Positions 50,431 through 60,248 of a stretch of 64,000 bases of DNA are shown here, piece after piece. The DNA is from Vibrio diazotrophicus (lineage in GTDB: Bacteria; Pseudomonadota; Gammaproteobacteria; Enterobacterales; Vibrionaceae). The notes under the pieces are model-generated. The model was not told where the DNA came from, did no database searches, and saw only the letters and a list, made by a program, of their open reading frames with translations. The translations under genes and the position numbers were made by a program. The stretch covers positions 496,001 to 560,000 of the forward strand of contig NZ_CP151843.1 in NCBI RefSeq assembly GCF_038452265.1, written 5' to 3'. Within the stretch, counting starts at the first letter, position 1. The number at the start of each line of letters is the position of its first letter.

Positions 50431-50447
50431 CTACTATAGTGAGTTGA

Positions 50448-51632
50448 TTAGTAACTCGCAAGGAAGTTAATGTATGCGCCCATAGCATTTTCATTGGTGT
50501 AGCTTGCTGCCAAATCTAGCTGGAACAAGTTCAATGGTGAAATACCAACACCCGCAGTTATCGTTCCTTCGCTATCATCATAAGCGAGATTCTTGTAATA
50601 ACCTGCTCTAAGCTTTAGTTGTCGTAGGATATCTATTTCACCACCAACTCGAATCATCTGCGTGTTGTCATTAAAATCAACGTAGCGTTCTTTTTCATTG
50701 AGATCGTAATCCACACTTAGCGTAAAGTAATCAGCAACGATACCTGCACCCACTGTATATTGAGGTCGCATTTCGTATTGGTAGCTAAGTGAAGGATTAC
50801 CTGACACTGCCGATGGTATTGTCAGTGTTTGTACATCACGACTAACCATGTCACTTGCAGCTAAGCCCACTCGAAATGGCCCATAGAACCAAAGTGCACC
50901 GGCATCAAGGTTAAACATAGTTTCACCATTGCCGTTGTCTGCAACATCAGCCAAATCGTAGTTTGACATGCTTGCTTCATAAACATATGTGTAGATACGT
51001 TGTAACTTTGGAGTCACGCCAAACGCTATATGTTGGCCAAGAAAGGTTTGGTATTTGGCTAATGATATCCCTACTTCTGTAACTGCTACTGATACTGCAT
51101 TTACAGTACTGCGTTGTGCTCGGTCAACTGTGCACTGTTCAGTTGTAAGTGACGGAGCACAAGAACTCGCGCTCGCTATTTTCGGATTTGAGAAGGTTTC
51201 TGAATAAGCTTTGCCGTAAACGTTGGCAGCTATGAATTGGTTTGGAATAGCGAATGCAACAACACCACCCAACTCAGCGTTAAGAATGCTGCCGTTGATA
51301 TGATCTAAAGTTGTTCCTAGCTGATCTACATTGCTGTAATCACCATTATTTGCTTTATCGAGAATATCTGAAATGGTATCCAAATCATCAATCATTCCAT
51401 CTTGGTCATCATAAGAAAAACCAATACTTGGAAGGATCATACCTACATCGTCATTGCGGCGATATATTGCAACTAAAGCGGGATTATAAAACGGGCCGGT
51501 AAGAAAGCTCCCAGATACGACACCAACTCCACCCATTGCGTCACCGCGAGCTTCAATTGCATAGTTAGCCGCAAACGCCGTAGGAGCGCTTAGCATAATA
51601 GAAAGTGTGAGAAATTTAATTTTATTATTCAT
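50448..51632 (-). CDS. TraF-like outer membrane beta-barrel protein
   Basis: A 394-residue protein with a signal peptide (MNNKIKFLTLSIMLSAPTAF) and alternating hydrophobic strands ending in 'GAYINFLASY', the aromatic C-terminus of outer membrane barrels. 'YAIEARGDAMGGVGVVSGSF' and 'FYNPALVA' recall the FadL/OmpP1-like 'TraF_2' group often annotated as conjugal transfer protein TraF; no conjugation genes are near, so that name is not functional evidence. It follows the DUF2861 gene of the vxr cluster on the same strand by 58 bases and could belong to that operon. Confidence 0.75.
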   Translation of the reverse strand: MNNKIKFLTLSIMLSAPTAFAANYAIEARGDAMGGVGVVSGSFLTGPFYNPALVAIYRRNDDVGMILPSIGFSYDDQDGMIDDLDTISDILDKANNGDYSNVDQLGTTLDHINGSILNAELGGVVAFAIPNQFIAANVYGKAYSETFSNPKIASASSCAPSLTTEQCTVDRAQRSTVNAVSVAVTEVGISLAKYQTFLGQHIAFGVTPKLQRIYTYVYEASMSNYDLADVADNGNGETMFNLDAGALWFYGPFRVGLAASDMVSRDVQTLTIPSAVSGNPSLSYQYEMRPQYTVGAGIVADYFTLSVDYDLNEKERYVDFNDNTQMIRVGGEIDILRQLKLRAGYYKNLAYDDSEGTITAGVGISPLNLFQLDLAASYTNENAMGAYINFLASY

Positions 51633-51690
51633 GACGATATAAGCGTTAGTTCCTTTTCGTTTATAACGGCATATTGTGAACTAACTTTAG

Positions 51691-52569
51691 TTATTCCTCT
51701 ACGGAAATATCATATGTCTTACTGATAACCTGAGATTGCTCAATAGAAATCGGTCCTTGCCAACGAAGATGCGTCATCGATACCGCTAAAATGTATCTAT
51801 CAGGCGAAAGATCTGTTGCTTCCAGATTTGTTGGATAATCGGACTCGTATTCTTTTGACCACACTTCTTTATATTTTCCATCAATGTAGTCATAGACATT
51901 AATATCTAGCTTGGGTAAAGGGCAAAAACGATTAAGTAATGCATTCTTATCTACTGTCCATTGATCTTTTGAAGCCCAGCGAACCGTCTGTTTTGCTCTA
52001 CTTTCGGTAAAAATAACCCAAGTGCTCCATGACTCGTTGTCTGACGTAGAAATATCTAAACGATATAAACCCATATCTGGTTTATTGTTTAAGTTATAAC
52101 GTTTAATAAATGACGTAGAACCTTGAGTGACGTTGTCACGGTTAATTTTGGTAAACGTTGTATCACCAGATAAAGGTTTATCCACCCATTGTGTGAGTTC
52201 AATGGAATTGAGTTCTTTTTGACTCTTTGCATCAACCAGTACCTGATAGGCATCTCTGCCAGGGCTTCTTATATCGAGCCGACGAATATTGATTGATGAG
52301 ATCCAGCTAGGTAAAGGGTTTGCATCTAATCCTTTGCCGCAATCCACGGTTAAGGCTTGGAGCAGCAAATCATTAAGGTGATTTTTGATATTTTTGTTAT
52401 GTTCCAGCTGCCACACTTCTACAAGTGAAACGAACATATTTTCGAGATCATTATTTAGAAGACGCTGATGAGCTTGCGTCAGTGGTGAATTGCTTTCAAA
52501 CCACTCTACACTATTTGCGGTTAATGGCACGCAACATAGCGTGCCAACGATGAATGCTATTTTTCGCAT
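51691..52569 (-). CDS. DUF2861 protein (VxrC-like)
   Basis: A 292-residue exported protein with signal peptide (MRKIAFIVGTLCCVPLTANS). It matches DUF2861 in my recollection and directly follows the vxrB gene with three bases between, as vxrC does in V. cholerae. The Vxr (Wig) system controls cell-wall repair, type VI secretion and biofilm genes; VxrC's own job is unclear. Motifs noted: 'IRSPGRDAYQVLVDAKSQ' and 'LSPDRYILAVSMTHLRW'. Periplasmic or surface location is likely. Confidence 0.78.
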   Translation of the reverse strand: MRKIAFIVGTLCCVPLTANSVEWFESNSPLTQAHQRLLNNDLENMFVSLVEVWQLEHNKNIKNHLNDLLLQALTVDCGKGLDANPLPSWISSINIRRLDIRSPGRDAYQVLVDAKSQKELNSIELTQWVDKPLSGDTTFTKINRDNVTQGSTSFIKRYNLNNKPDMGLYRLDISTSDNESWSTWVIFTESRAKQTVRWASKDQWTVDKNALLNRFCPLPKLDINVYDYIDGKYKEVWSKEYESDYPTNLEATDLSPDRYILAVSMTHLRWQGPISIEQSQVISKTYDISVEE

Positions 52570-52572
52570 TGA

Positions 52573-53232
52573 TTACGCTTTCATCTTATATCCTACGCCT
52601 CGTAATGTTTCGATCTCAAGACCTGGCAATTTCTGGCGTAGTTGAAGAACGTGCGTATCAACCGTTCGTGTTGTTGGGAAATGGTTGTAACCCCAAACAT
52701 GATCCAACAGTTCATCACGCGTAAATACTCGACCCAAGTTGCTCGCTAAGAAAAGCAGCAAATCAAATTCAGTACGTGTAAGTGTCACCGATTCGCCTTT
52801 GTAAAATACATCACGAGTCGCTTTGTCTATTGTTAATTCTGGCAACACAACTTTAGTGTCGTCTTGACCATCTGATTCCGGAGAACGTAACTGAGCGCGA
52901 ACGCGTGCGAACAATTCTGCTTCAGCAAAAGGTTTTGTCAGATAATCGTTAGCGCCTGCATCTAGGCCTGCTACTTTATCTTTTACTGTTACTAACGCGG
53001 TTAATAAGATGACAGGTACATCTTTTAACTTTTTCCAATCCGGTAAATGTTGAACAGAATCACCATCTGGAAGCTGGCGATCTAGAATCACTAAATCAGC
53101 CTTTTCCCAATGCTGCTTAACATCTGCGATTGTTTCTGCATGTAAACAGTCATATCCTGCTTGCTCTAAGCTTACTAAAAGACCATCAGCTAGGTTTTTG
53201 TCATCTTCAACAAGAAGCAACGTCTGTTTCAC
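52573..53232 (-). CDS. vxrB: OmpR-family response regulator VxrB
   Basis: A 219-residue response regulator: receiver domain with acidic pair 'VEDD', phospho-acceptor Asp in 'DLVILDRQLPDG', 'ALVTVKDKVAGLDAGANDYL' and Lys in 'LTKPF'; then an OmpR-type winged helix ('LTRTEFDLLLFLASNLGRVF', 'RTVDTHVLQLRQKL'). The start is a GTG at 53232 with GGAG seven bases before it; the longer ATG frame from 53268 would extend into vxrA without support. The gene overlaps the 3' end of vxrA by 26 bases. Identification rests on synteny with vxrA, DUF2861 and pntAB. Confidence 0.83.
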   Translation of the reverse strand: MKQTLLLVEDDKNLADGLLVSLEQAGYDCLHAETIADVKQHWEKADLVILDRQLPDGDSVQHLPDWKKLKDVPVILLTALVTVKDKVAGLDAGANDYLTKPFAEAELFARVRAQLRSPESDGQDDTKVVLPELTIDKATRDVFYKGESVTLTRTEFDLLLFLASNLGRVFTRDELLDHVWGYNHFPTTRTVDTHVLQLRQKLPGLEIETLRGVGYKMKA

Positions 53233-54661
53233 AGGGTATCTCCAATATAAAAGTAGTTGGTGGGCCAATTAGGGTCATTCTACCGCCCATTCTATCGACC
53301 ATCGATTCTACTATAGTTAAGCCAAGTCCTAAGCCACTCTTACTTACAAATGGCTTACGTAGGTGACGCCAATCCTTGTTTGTTAGTGTCCCTTGATCAG
53401 TAACTTTAATCGTCACTGAATCAGATTTTGTGATTACTTCTAACGTCACTGGTGCAACACCGTACTTCACGGCATTACGTATTAAATTGTCTATGCATGT
53501 GCCTAGCCAATATACATTTAATTTCGCAGCAATATCATCATTAATGACGAGTTCAATATCATTATTAAACTCTTCTTCCACTTTATACTGCAGCCATTCT
53601 TGCACAGATGGAACCCAATCAGTTGCAAGTGGTTTATTGTCTGATTGCAAATAGTCTTTGCTTGCTTCAGCCAACTGTCTTAAACGTCTAGAGTCTTCGC
53701 ACAACCGGCGAAACTCATCGTATAAGGAATCTGGTAAGCGTTCAAACTCTCGCCTAAAGCCTTCAACAGTAAGAGATAGACTCGCGATGGGCGTTCTTAG
53801 TTCATGTGTCAGTATTTGCAGTACCAGCATGCGACTTTTCATCTCTTGCCGCTTACTGTTCCAACGATAAATAGACCAGCCGATCACCAACAAAATGTTG
53901 GCGATAACAAGTCCGATCATACTTATACGCAAAAGATCGGAATGATCTTCAACATTCCAGCAAATATTTCCTCGTTGAACAAAACAAGTATTGTCTATTG
54001 AAGCAATACTGTATGTTAATCCCGCCTGAGTTGAGTTCGCATCCCACGTATCTTTATCGAAAATGTAATACTCGTCTCCTTTTCTAAGCCAAAGCTCCTC
54101 TCCTTCTGCGAACATCATCGCTCCAGAGATCAATGCTGTTATAGACTCTTCATCCATCGCTTGTAAACGCCCTAATAAAGTATTAGGTTCAGCTTTTGCG
54201 CGTTCCTGAATATGCATATATTGCTCTAGCTCATTAAGCTTTTCAGGATACTTTTTTACATAACGTTCAGCATATGTGCCTCCACCTGGGTGAATCAGGC
54301 CACTTCGAGCAAACCAGCGTGAAGACAACTGGGTGCCTTTACATGTTGCTCTGGTAAAAACGAGTGGTTCTGTTACCAACGGATTAAGCGGAAGGTTTCC
54401 AGCACAATTCAATGCAAGCTTGTACAACATTTGAATATCTTTTATTGGATATTGAGCTGTTTGCGGGAGCATGCTTTCAGGAGTAAGTAAACGAGTTGGG
54501 TAGTCGGTTTGTATTCCTCTGATATCGTAAAAATCGACGGCGGAATCATAATCAAATAGCGACACAAACAGATCAATACGCTCTGGGAGCGAATCTGCAA
54601 ATGTGGTAGCCGAAAAAGTCGTCACAATTAGGGCAAATGTTAATTTAATCGCTTTTATCAA
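53207..54661 (-). CDS. vxrA: Sensor histidine kinase VxrA
   Basis: A 484-residue kinase with signal peptide, a large periplasmic sensor (about residues 24-245, the DUF3404 type), one membrane helix ('ISMIGLVIANILLVIGWSIY'), then HisKA with 'LTHELRTPIASL' and an HATPase domain ('DNLIRNAVKYG', 'KSGLGLGLTIVESMV'). In V. cholerae VxrA responds to cell-wall damage and phosphorylates VxrB. The periplasmic cysteines ('LALNCAGNLP', 'FTRATCKGTQ', 'NTCFVQRGNICW') may form disulfides. It lies next to pntAB as in V. cholerae, where from memory the genes are on chromosome II. Confidence 0.85.
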   Translation of the reverse strand: MIKAIKLTFALIVTTFSATTFADSLPERIDLFVSLFDYDSAVDFYDIRGIQTDYPTRLLTPESMLPQTAQYPIKDIQMLYKLALNCAGNLPLNPLVTEPLVFTRATCKGTQLSSRWFARSGLIHPGGGTYAERYVKKYPEKLNELEQYMHIQERAKAEPNTLLGRLQAMDEESITALISGAMMFAEGEELWLRKGDEYYIFDKDTWDANSTQAGLTYSIASIDNTCFVQRGNICWNVEDHSDLLRISMIGLVIANILLVIGWSIYRWNSKRQEMKSRMLVLQILTHELRTPIASLSLTVEGFRREFERLPDSLYDEFRRLCEDSRRLRQLAEASKDYLQSDNKPLATDWVPSVQEWLQYKVEEEFNNDIELVINDDIAAKLNVYWLGTCIDNLIRNAVKYGVAPVTLEVITKSDSVTIKVTDQGTLTNKDWRHLRKPFVSKSGLGLGLTIVESMVDRMGGRMTLIGPPTTFILEIPCETDVASC

Positions 54662-54851
54662 TTTGATTGTTCGTTAAATCATAAGTTTAAAAAACTATAA
54701 CGTATTATGCTCAAAATGAACATCTAGCATGTTATATCGATGTCAATAATACTTATTTACGGTTTTATTGATTGCAATGTGTGAATTGTCGGATTTTGCT
54801 GAACCTGTACGTTTGTACCAAGTTTGTTTGAGAATACGGCCTACTCCAAGC

Positions 54852-54882
54852 AAAAAAAAAAGAGCAACATCAGTTGCTCTTT
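54852..54882 (-). terminator. Intrinsic terminator after pntB
   Basis: On the - strand AAAGAGCAAC (54882-54873) pairs with GTTGCTCTTT (54867-54858) and a run of Ts follows. Confidence 0.9.
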
Positions 54883-54906
54883 GTCGTTTCAATAAAGGTC
54901 AGCCCA

Positions 54907-56283
54907 TTAGATGTGGCTCAAAATATCATTACAGCTCTGTTTAGCATCGCCGAATAACATTTGCGTATTCTCTTTAAAGAACAATGGGTTCTGAACACCT
55001 GCATAGCCCGTATTCATAGAACGTTTAAACACGATAACGTTTTGCGCATTCCAAACCTCAAGTACAGGCATACCTGCAATTGGGCTGTTTGGATCTTCAA
55101 GAGCTGCTGGGTTAACAGTATCGTTTGCGCCGATAACTAACACAGTATCTGTGTCTGAGAAGTCATCGTTGATCTCATCCATTTCAAGAACAATATCGTA
55201 CGGTACTTTAGCCTCGGCCAATAGCACGTTCATGTGACCCGGAAGACGACCTGCGACAGGGTGAATACCAAAACGTACAGTTACACCTAATGCTCTTAGT
55301 TTCTCAGTAATCTCATAAACAGGGTATTGAGCTTGCGCTACCGCCATACCGTATCCTGGAGTGATGATGACAGACTTAGAGTTTTTAAGCATATCTGCTA
55401 CATCTTCCGCATTTGTTTCGCGGTACTCTCCCTGCTCTTCATCTTCGCTGATTACTACTTCTTGACCAAAGCCACCGGCAATAACACTGATGAAAGAGCG
55501 GTTCATCGCTTTACACATAATGTATGAAAGGATTGCACCCGAAGAACCTACTAGTGCGCCCGTAACAATCAATAGATCGTTTGCTAACATGAAACCAGCC
55601 GCTGCTGCTGCCCAGCCAGAATAAGAGTTCAGCATTGAAACGACTACTGGCATATCGGCACCACCGATAGATGCAACTAAGTGATAACCAAAAGCGAAAG
55701 CGATCAGTGTCATCACGATCATTGCAAACATGCTGCCATCAACATTAATGAAATGAATCATTAGCAGTGTTGAGATAACTATTGCCGCTAAGTTTAGCTT
55801 GTGTTTGTGTGGCAAGTTTAATGGAGAAGACTTAATGATCCCACGAAGCTTACCAAACGCGACAATAGAGCCCGTAAATGTTACCGCACCGATGAACACA
55901 CCAATGAACACTTCAACCATATGGATAACGTGTTCAGCATGAGTCGCCACTTCTGGAGCATCTAAAAAGCTGTTGTAGCCAACCAACACGGCCGCCATAC
56001 CTACGAAGCTATGAAGAATTGCCACTAGCTCTGGCATTTCTGTCATTTCAACTTTCTTAGCGAAATGGATACCAATACCGCCACCAATCACCATTGCGAT
56101 GATGACCCAAGTAAATCCTTCAGCATTAGGGCTAAAAATAGTCGCAATCAGTGCGATTGCCATGCCCGTAATGCCGTAGTAATTACCTGCTCTAGCTGAT
56201 TGTTGTTTCGACAATCCGGCCAAACTCATAATAAAGAATAAAGCAGCAACAATATAAGCTGCTTGTACCAATCCTGCAGACAT
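54907..56283 (-). CDS. pntB: NAD(P) transhydrogenase subunit beta
   Basis: A 458-residue membrane protein: about nine hydrophobic helices in the first 260 residues and a C-terminal NADP-binding domain III ('VIITPGYGMAVAQAQYPVYE', 'FGIHPVAGRLPGHMNVLLAE', 'VLVIGANDTVNPAALEDPNS'). With PntA it couples proton entry to hydride transfer from NADH to NADP. The gene follows pntA with an 11-base gap and the operon ends in a strong terminator. Confidence 0.95.
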   Translation of the reverse strand: MSAGLVQAAYIVAALFFIMSLAGLSKQQSARAGNYYGITGMAIALIATIFSPNAEGFTWVIIAMVIGGGIGIHFAKKVEMTEMPELVAILHSFVGMAAVLVGYNSFLDAPEVATHAEHVIHMVEVFIGVFIGAVTFTGSIVAFGKLRGIIKSSPLNLPHKHKLNLAAIVISTLLMIHFINVDGSMFAMIVMTLIAFAFGYHLVASIGGADMPVVVSMLNSYSGWAAAAAGFMLANDLLIVTGALVGSSGAILSYIMCKAMNRSFISVIAGGFGQEVVISEDEEQGEYRETNAEDVADMLKNSKSVIITPGYGMAVAQAQYPVYEITEKLRALGVTVRFGIHPVAGRLPGHMNVLLAEAKVPYDIVLEMDEINDDFSDTDTVLVIGANDTVNPAALEDPNSPIAGMPVLEVWNAQNVIVFKRSMNTGYAGVQNPLFFKENTQMLFGDAKQSCNDILSHI

Positions 56284-56294
56284 TGCTTACTCCT

Positions 56295-57842
56295 TTAGTC
56301 TTTACGGAACATTTCAAGCATACGTTTGGTAACGGTAAAGCCACCAAAAATGTTAATGCTTGCGATAAGAACGGCGATAAATGCCAAGAAGCTTACAAAG
56401 CCATTACCTTGCCCGATTTGTAGCAATGCGCCCACAACGATAATGCCTGAAATTGCGTTGGTTACTGACATTAGCGGAGTATGCAGAGAGTGAGTCACGT
56501 TCCATACAACGTAGTAACCCACCACACATGCAAGTACAAACACTGTGAAGTGACCTAAGAATGCAGCAGGTGCAACACTTGCAACCCATGCAAACGCACC
56601 GACACCAACAGCCAAGCCAATAATTTTCTTAGCTGGAGAGGTTGGTTCTTCTACTTTCGCTGCTTTAGGATCAACTTTCTGTGGTTTAGCTTGTGGCTGT
56701 GCTGAAACCTGAATTGGTGGAGCTGGCCAAGTAATTTCACCTTCTTTAACCACCGTAACGCCACGCAGTACCACATCTTCGAAATCGATGTTGATATTGC
56801 CGTCTTTCTCTTTACATAGCAGTTTTAGTAGATTTACTAGGTTGGTTGCGTAAAGTTGCGAAGACTGAGTTGGTAATCTGCCTACCATATCGGTATAACC
56901 GATAATTTTTACGCCGTTCGGAGTGGTAATCACTTGGTCTTTCACTGTGTACTCACAGTTACCGCCATTCGCTGCTGCTAAATCGACAATAACGCTACCC
57001 GCTTTCATTGAGTCAACCATCTCTTTGGTGACTAATTTTGGTGCAGGACGTCCTGGAATAAGAGCAGTTGTGATAATGATATCTACATCTTTAGCTTGCT
57101 CTGCATAAAGTTCTGCTGCTTTTTTATTAAACTCGTCAGACATTTCTTTAGCATAGCCGTCACCTGAGCCCGAGTTTTCTTGGTAATCAACTTCCAAGAA
57201 TTCTGCACCCATTGACTGAACTTGCTCTTTTACTTCAGGGCGTACGTCAAATGCTCGAACAATTGCACCTAGGCTACCAGCGGCACCGATAGCAGCTAAG
57301 CCTGCAACACCTGCACCAGCAACAAATACTTTAGCTGGTGGTACTTTACCTGCAGCTGTAATTTGCCCCGTGAAGAAGCGACCAAACTCATGCGCCGCTT
57401 CAACGACAGCGCGATAACCCGCGATGTTAGCCATTGAAGACAATGCATCTAAAGACTGAGCACGAGAGATACGAGGTACAGAGTCCATAGCCAGCACGTT
57501 AATACTTTTTGTGGATAGTTTTTCCATTAACTCTGGATTCTGTGCTGGCCAGATAAAGCTAACTAATGTTGCGCCTTCTTTAATAAGAGCAATTTCATCC
57601 GATTCATCATTAGATAGCGGAGCATTAACTTTCAGAATTAATTCCGAGTTCCACACTTCTTCCTTTGAAACGATTTTGGCTCCAGCCTGTTCGTAAGATG
57701 CGTTATCGAAACTGGCTAAATCACCGGCATGAGATTCGATTGAAACCTCAAATCCCAGTTTAACAAGCTGCTGAACCGATGAAGGAGAAGCAGCGACCCG
57801 CGTTTCGCCCGCGAGTATTTCTTTTGGTACACCAATCTGCAT
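56295..57842 (-). CDS. pntA: NAD(P) transhydrogenase subunit alpha
   Basis: A 515-residue protein. The first 380 residues form the NAD(H)-binding domain I, like alanine dehydrogenase ('IGVPKEILAGETRVAASPSS', 'VAGAGVAGLAAIGAAGSLGA', 'GYTDMVGRLPTQSSQLYATN'). A Pro/Lys-rich linker leads to four membrane helices at the C-terminus. This is the normal two-subunit proteobacterial form. Promoter presumably lies in the 280-base gap upstream. Confidence 0.95.
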   Translation of the reverse strand: MQIGVPKEILAGETRVAASPSSVQQLVKLGFEVSIESHAGDLASFDNASYEQAGAKIVSKEEVWNSELILKVNAPLSNDESDEIALIKEGATLVSFIWPAQNPELMEKLSTKSINVLAMDSVPRISRAQSLDALSSMANIAGYRAVVEAAHEFGRFFTGQITAAGKVPPAKVFVAGAGVAGLAAIGAAGSLGAIVRAFDVRPEVKEQVQSMGAEFLEVDYQENSGSGDGYAKEMSDEFNKKAAELYAEQAKDVDIIITTALIPGRPAPKLVTKEMVDSMKAGSVIVDLAAANGGNCEYTVKDQVITTPNGVKIIGYTDMVGRLPTQSSQLYATNLVNLLKLLCKEKDGNINIDFEDVVLRGVTVVKEGEITWPAPPIQVSAQPQAKPQKVDPKAAKVEEPTSPAKKIIGLAVGVGAFAWVASVAPAAFLGHFTVFVLACVVGYYVVWNVTHSLHTPLMSVTNAISGIIVVGALLQIGQGNGFVSFLAFIAVLIASINIFGGFTVTKRMLEMFRKD

Positions 57843-58055
57843 AGCGATTCCTTGACTATTGGCACTGTGAATAATCTTTTTTATCTAACGCCTAATTCAA
57901 ACTCAAGATATTTATAACAATATTTTAGTTTTGTTGGTTATAACGTTAAGTTGCGACTGTTTATCAATTTTGCTGAAATTACAAAGCGTTTATTTGAAGT
58001 AAGAGCTCAAACCAGTATAGGCAAGTATTGAAATTTCGTAGTGCCAAAATAAATA

Positions 58056-58087
58056 AAGAGCTACAAGACTATACACTTGTAGCTCTT
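58056..58087. terminator. Intrinsic terminator after the HlyU-family gene
   Basis: AAGAGCTACAAG (58056-58067) and CTTGTAGCTCTT (58076-58087) form a perfect 12-bp stem, with a moderate T-rich tail on both sides. Confidence 0.85.
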
Positions 58088-58122
58088 AAATTTATGATTT
58101 CTGTCAACGACTTGATGGGTAA

Positions 58123-58398
58123 CTAAAAGATCCGACCAGACATTTGATCTATGAACATCTGCGCTTTCTTTAACATGAGTTCTTCTGCGTCAGCTTTGTT
58201 CGACAGTACATCGGATCGAATGAAACGGTGAGTTTTAAGTTCGCCGTCTTCTTCTTTAGTTATTCTGCCTGCAATTCTATACTGGCCACCTTCAGGAATG
58301 ACCTCTTGGTAAATCAAAAACTCTTTGTACTCTACGGGTTCAACCGACGCTTCTTTTACTTCTGATTTACTACCGAAAAAACGAGAAAAAAATCCCAC
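58123..58398 (-). CDS. HlyU-family (PF10115-type) small protein
   Basis: A 91-residue protein: 'MGFFSRFFGSKSEVKE' then 'YKEFLIYQEVIPEGGQYRIA' and 'FIRSDVLSNKADAEELMLKK'. This is the family named HlyU in Pfam, which is distinct from the ArsR-type haemolysin activator with the same name. Its function is not established. It lies 9 bases after the ComFB-type gene and the two form an operon closed by the hairpin at 58056. Confidence 0.78.
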   Translation of the reverse strand: MGFFSRFFGSKSEVKEASVEPVEYKEFLIYQEVIPEGGQYRIAGRITKEEDGELKTHRFIRSDVLSNKADAEELMLKKAQMFIDQMSGRIF

Positions 58399-58407
58399 GA
58401 TAACTCC

Positions 58408-58785
58408 TTAAGGTAAGTTGTGCTGCTTATGGCCCAGAATTGGTTTTTCATACCATTCTAACTCGGCATCTTCATCAAATTGCGTTTGAGACATAACAAT
58501 AGGTATACCGGTATCACGATCCTTACGTCTGTCATCAATGATCATACTTTCCGCTGCTTCAACCGCTGTCTGTGCATGCTCTTTTAAAATAACGAGGCGC
58601 TCTTCGGGTAAGGCAGAGAGAAAATCAATATCAAATCGAATATAGATTGGACGAAGTTGGCTAAGAGCCAAGCACGCGAGATCTGCTAATTGGTCGTGAT
58701 TATATGTCGTAGCATACTTGTCTTGTGCTATCACTTGTCCAACGAGTGTTTCCATATAATTGTGCACTTCAACATTCAGTTGCAT
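58408..58785 (-). CDS. ComFB-family protein
   Basis: A 125-residue protein, 'MQLNVEVHNYMETLVGQVIA' and 'DLACLALSQLRPIYIRFDID', which is the signature of ComFB-type late competence proteins; the conserved Tyr/Ile-rich 'LP..Y' element is present. In cyanobacteria relatives bind c-di-AMP or c-di-GMP; in Vibrio the role is unknown. The start at 58785 has GGAG seven bases before it, while the ATG at 58830 lacks one. Two c-di-GMP synthase genes lie on the other side of the gap, an interesting neighbourhood if the family binds cyclic dinucleotides. Confidence 0.75.
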   Translation of the reverse strand: MQLNVEVHNYMETLVGQVIAQDKYATTYNHDQLADLACLALSQLRPIYIRFDIDFLSALPEERLVILKEHAQTAVEAAESMIIDDRRKDRDTGIPIVMSQTQFDEDAELEWYEKPILGHKQHNLP

Positions 58786-59012
58786 ACGAGTTCTCCTATA
58801 CCGATGTGTCGATGTGATATGTTCTAACAAAGTTATTGCATCAATGATCTTTAATCAAACGAAGATCGAACCTACTTGAACAATCTTTGCTCAAGCGCGC
58901 GCTTTTATAACTAAAGTTTAGCAAAAAGCTTGGAAATTCATTAAATAAAGTTATTCTTAGTTTATTAATCATAAACACAATTAGTAGTTATTCTGTTGGC
59001 TAGTTTATAAGC

Positions 59013-60248
59013 ATGTCGTCGAGTTTAGTTACGTCGCCTTGGTTTCGTTTTACATTCCCGTTGATGCTCTTGGCAGCTATTTGGTATGGAATGAACAACG
59101 TTATTGTTCTTACCCGCGCCAATAGTGGTTTAGCGGGTGGCTTGCCTTACGCTTTATTTCTCAGTTCTATTGCCATTGCATTTATCTTCAAACAAAGCCG
59201 AATGGCAATGGTTGCTTGCACCATGCTAATCAGTTATTGGGTGATTCAATGTCGTTTGCAATCCCCTCTTTATACAGGCTCTACTCTTCTTGAACTCTCA
59301 ATTCTCAGCTTTGTGTTACCTGTCGCCTGTTTATTGAGTTATGCATTTAAAAATGGTGATTTGCTTAGCCGCGCATTTTTTGTCTACTTAATACTATTGG
59401 CATGCTTCGGTCTTTGGGCGTATATAACGGTTGATTACTATGTTTCTGGCGGATACGGAAGCCTCAAAGATACTTTCTTGTTTTCCGTTCCGGAGATATC
59501 AAAGCTTCCATTTATATTGGTACTTTACTTGCTCGCAATGGTTGGTATCACAGGTATCTTTGTTTTGACTAAAAATCGAATTATGGATGTATTCATCTAT
59601 ACCGCCATTTTGATGTCTTCGACCACCTTTATATTTTTTCAACTTCAGTTTGTTTCCAGCACAATGTTTTCGTTGTCTGGTGCGCTGATGATGCTCTATT
59701 TAATTTCAGCCAGCCACGAGATGGCCTTTAACGATCAATTGACGCAGCTACCCGGACGACACGCACTCGAAATCGACTTAAGAAGCCCGGGACGCAAGTT
59801 CGCCATCGCTATGGTTGATATCGATCATTTCAAGTCATTCAATGATTCCTATGGGCATGATACAGGTGATGATGTATTGAAACTTGTGGCTAGCCGCATT
59901 CGCCTAGTTAAAGGAAAAGCAAAGATTTATCGCTACGGTGGCGAGGAGTTTACGATTCTGTTCAAAGGGAAAACAGCCGAACAAGCGAAAGTGTATTTGG
60001 AGCATATTCGCCAAGACATAGAACAATATGACCTAGTGATTCGAGATTCAGACAGTCGTCCTAAAGATGATAAATATGGTGCAACGAAACGTTCAGATAA
60101 TCGTAGCCAATCCGTAAACATTACAATAAGTGTTGGTGTGTGTGACAGTTCTTTGGAAAGAAGAGCAAAAGAAGCCATTAAACGAGCAGACGAAGCACTC
60201 TATCAAGCAAAAAAAGCTGGTAGAAACAGAATCAAAATTGCGTCTTAA
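59013..60248 (+). CDS. Membrane-bound diguanylate cyclase (GGDEF)
   Basis: A 411-residue protein with seven or eight N-terminal hydrophobic helices (residues 10-235) and a C-terminal GGDEF domain. The active-site loop is Y-G-G-E-E-F at about residue 310, an active variant, with 'VDIDHFKSFNDSYGHDTGDD' before it. It should make c-di-GMP in response to a membrane signal. The final four bases overlap the end of the convergent barrel-protein gene. A loop of about 25 extra residues ('SDSRPKDDKYGATKRSDNRS') sits between the GGEEF motif and the C-terminal helix. Confidence 0.88.
   Translation: MSSSLVTSPWFRFTFPLMLLAAIWYGMNNVIVLTRANSGLAGGLPYALFLSSIAIAFIFKQSRMAMVACTMLISYWVIQCRLQSPLYTGSTLLELSILSFVLPVACLLSYAFKNGDLLSRAFFVYLILLACFGLWAYITVDYYVSGGYGSLKDTFLFSVPEISKLPFILVLYLLAMVGITGIFVLTKNRIMDVFIYTAILMSSTTFIFFQLQFVSSTMFSLSGALMMLYLISASHEMAFNDQLTQLPGRHALEIDLRSPGRKFAIAMVDIDHFKSFNDSYGHDTGDDVLKLVASRIRLVKGKAKIYRYGGEEFTILFKGKTAEQAKVYLEHIRQDIEQYDLVIRDSDSRPKDDKYGATKRSDNRSQSVNITISVGVCDSSLERRAKEAIKRADEALYQAKKAGRNRIKIAS

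Noticed and set aside
50191..50439. Rightward 82-codon frame
   Set aside because: It is antisense to yoaH, which has a clear family match and expression signals.
50448..51632. TraF-like gene as a sign of a conjugative element
   Set aside because: No other transfer gene, relaxase or oriT-like feature is near; the product looks like an ordinary outer membrane barrel.
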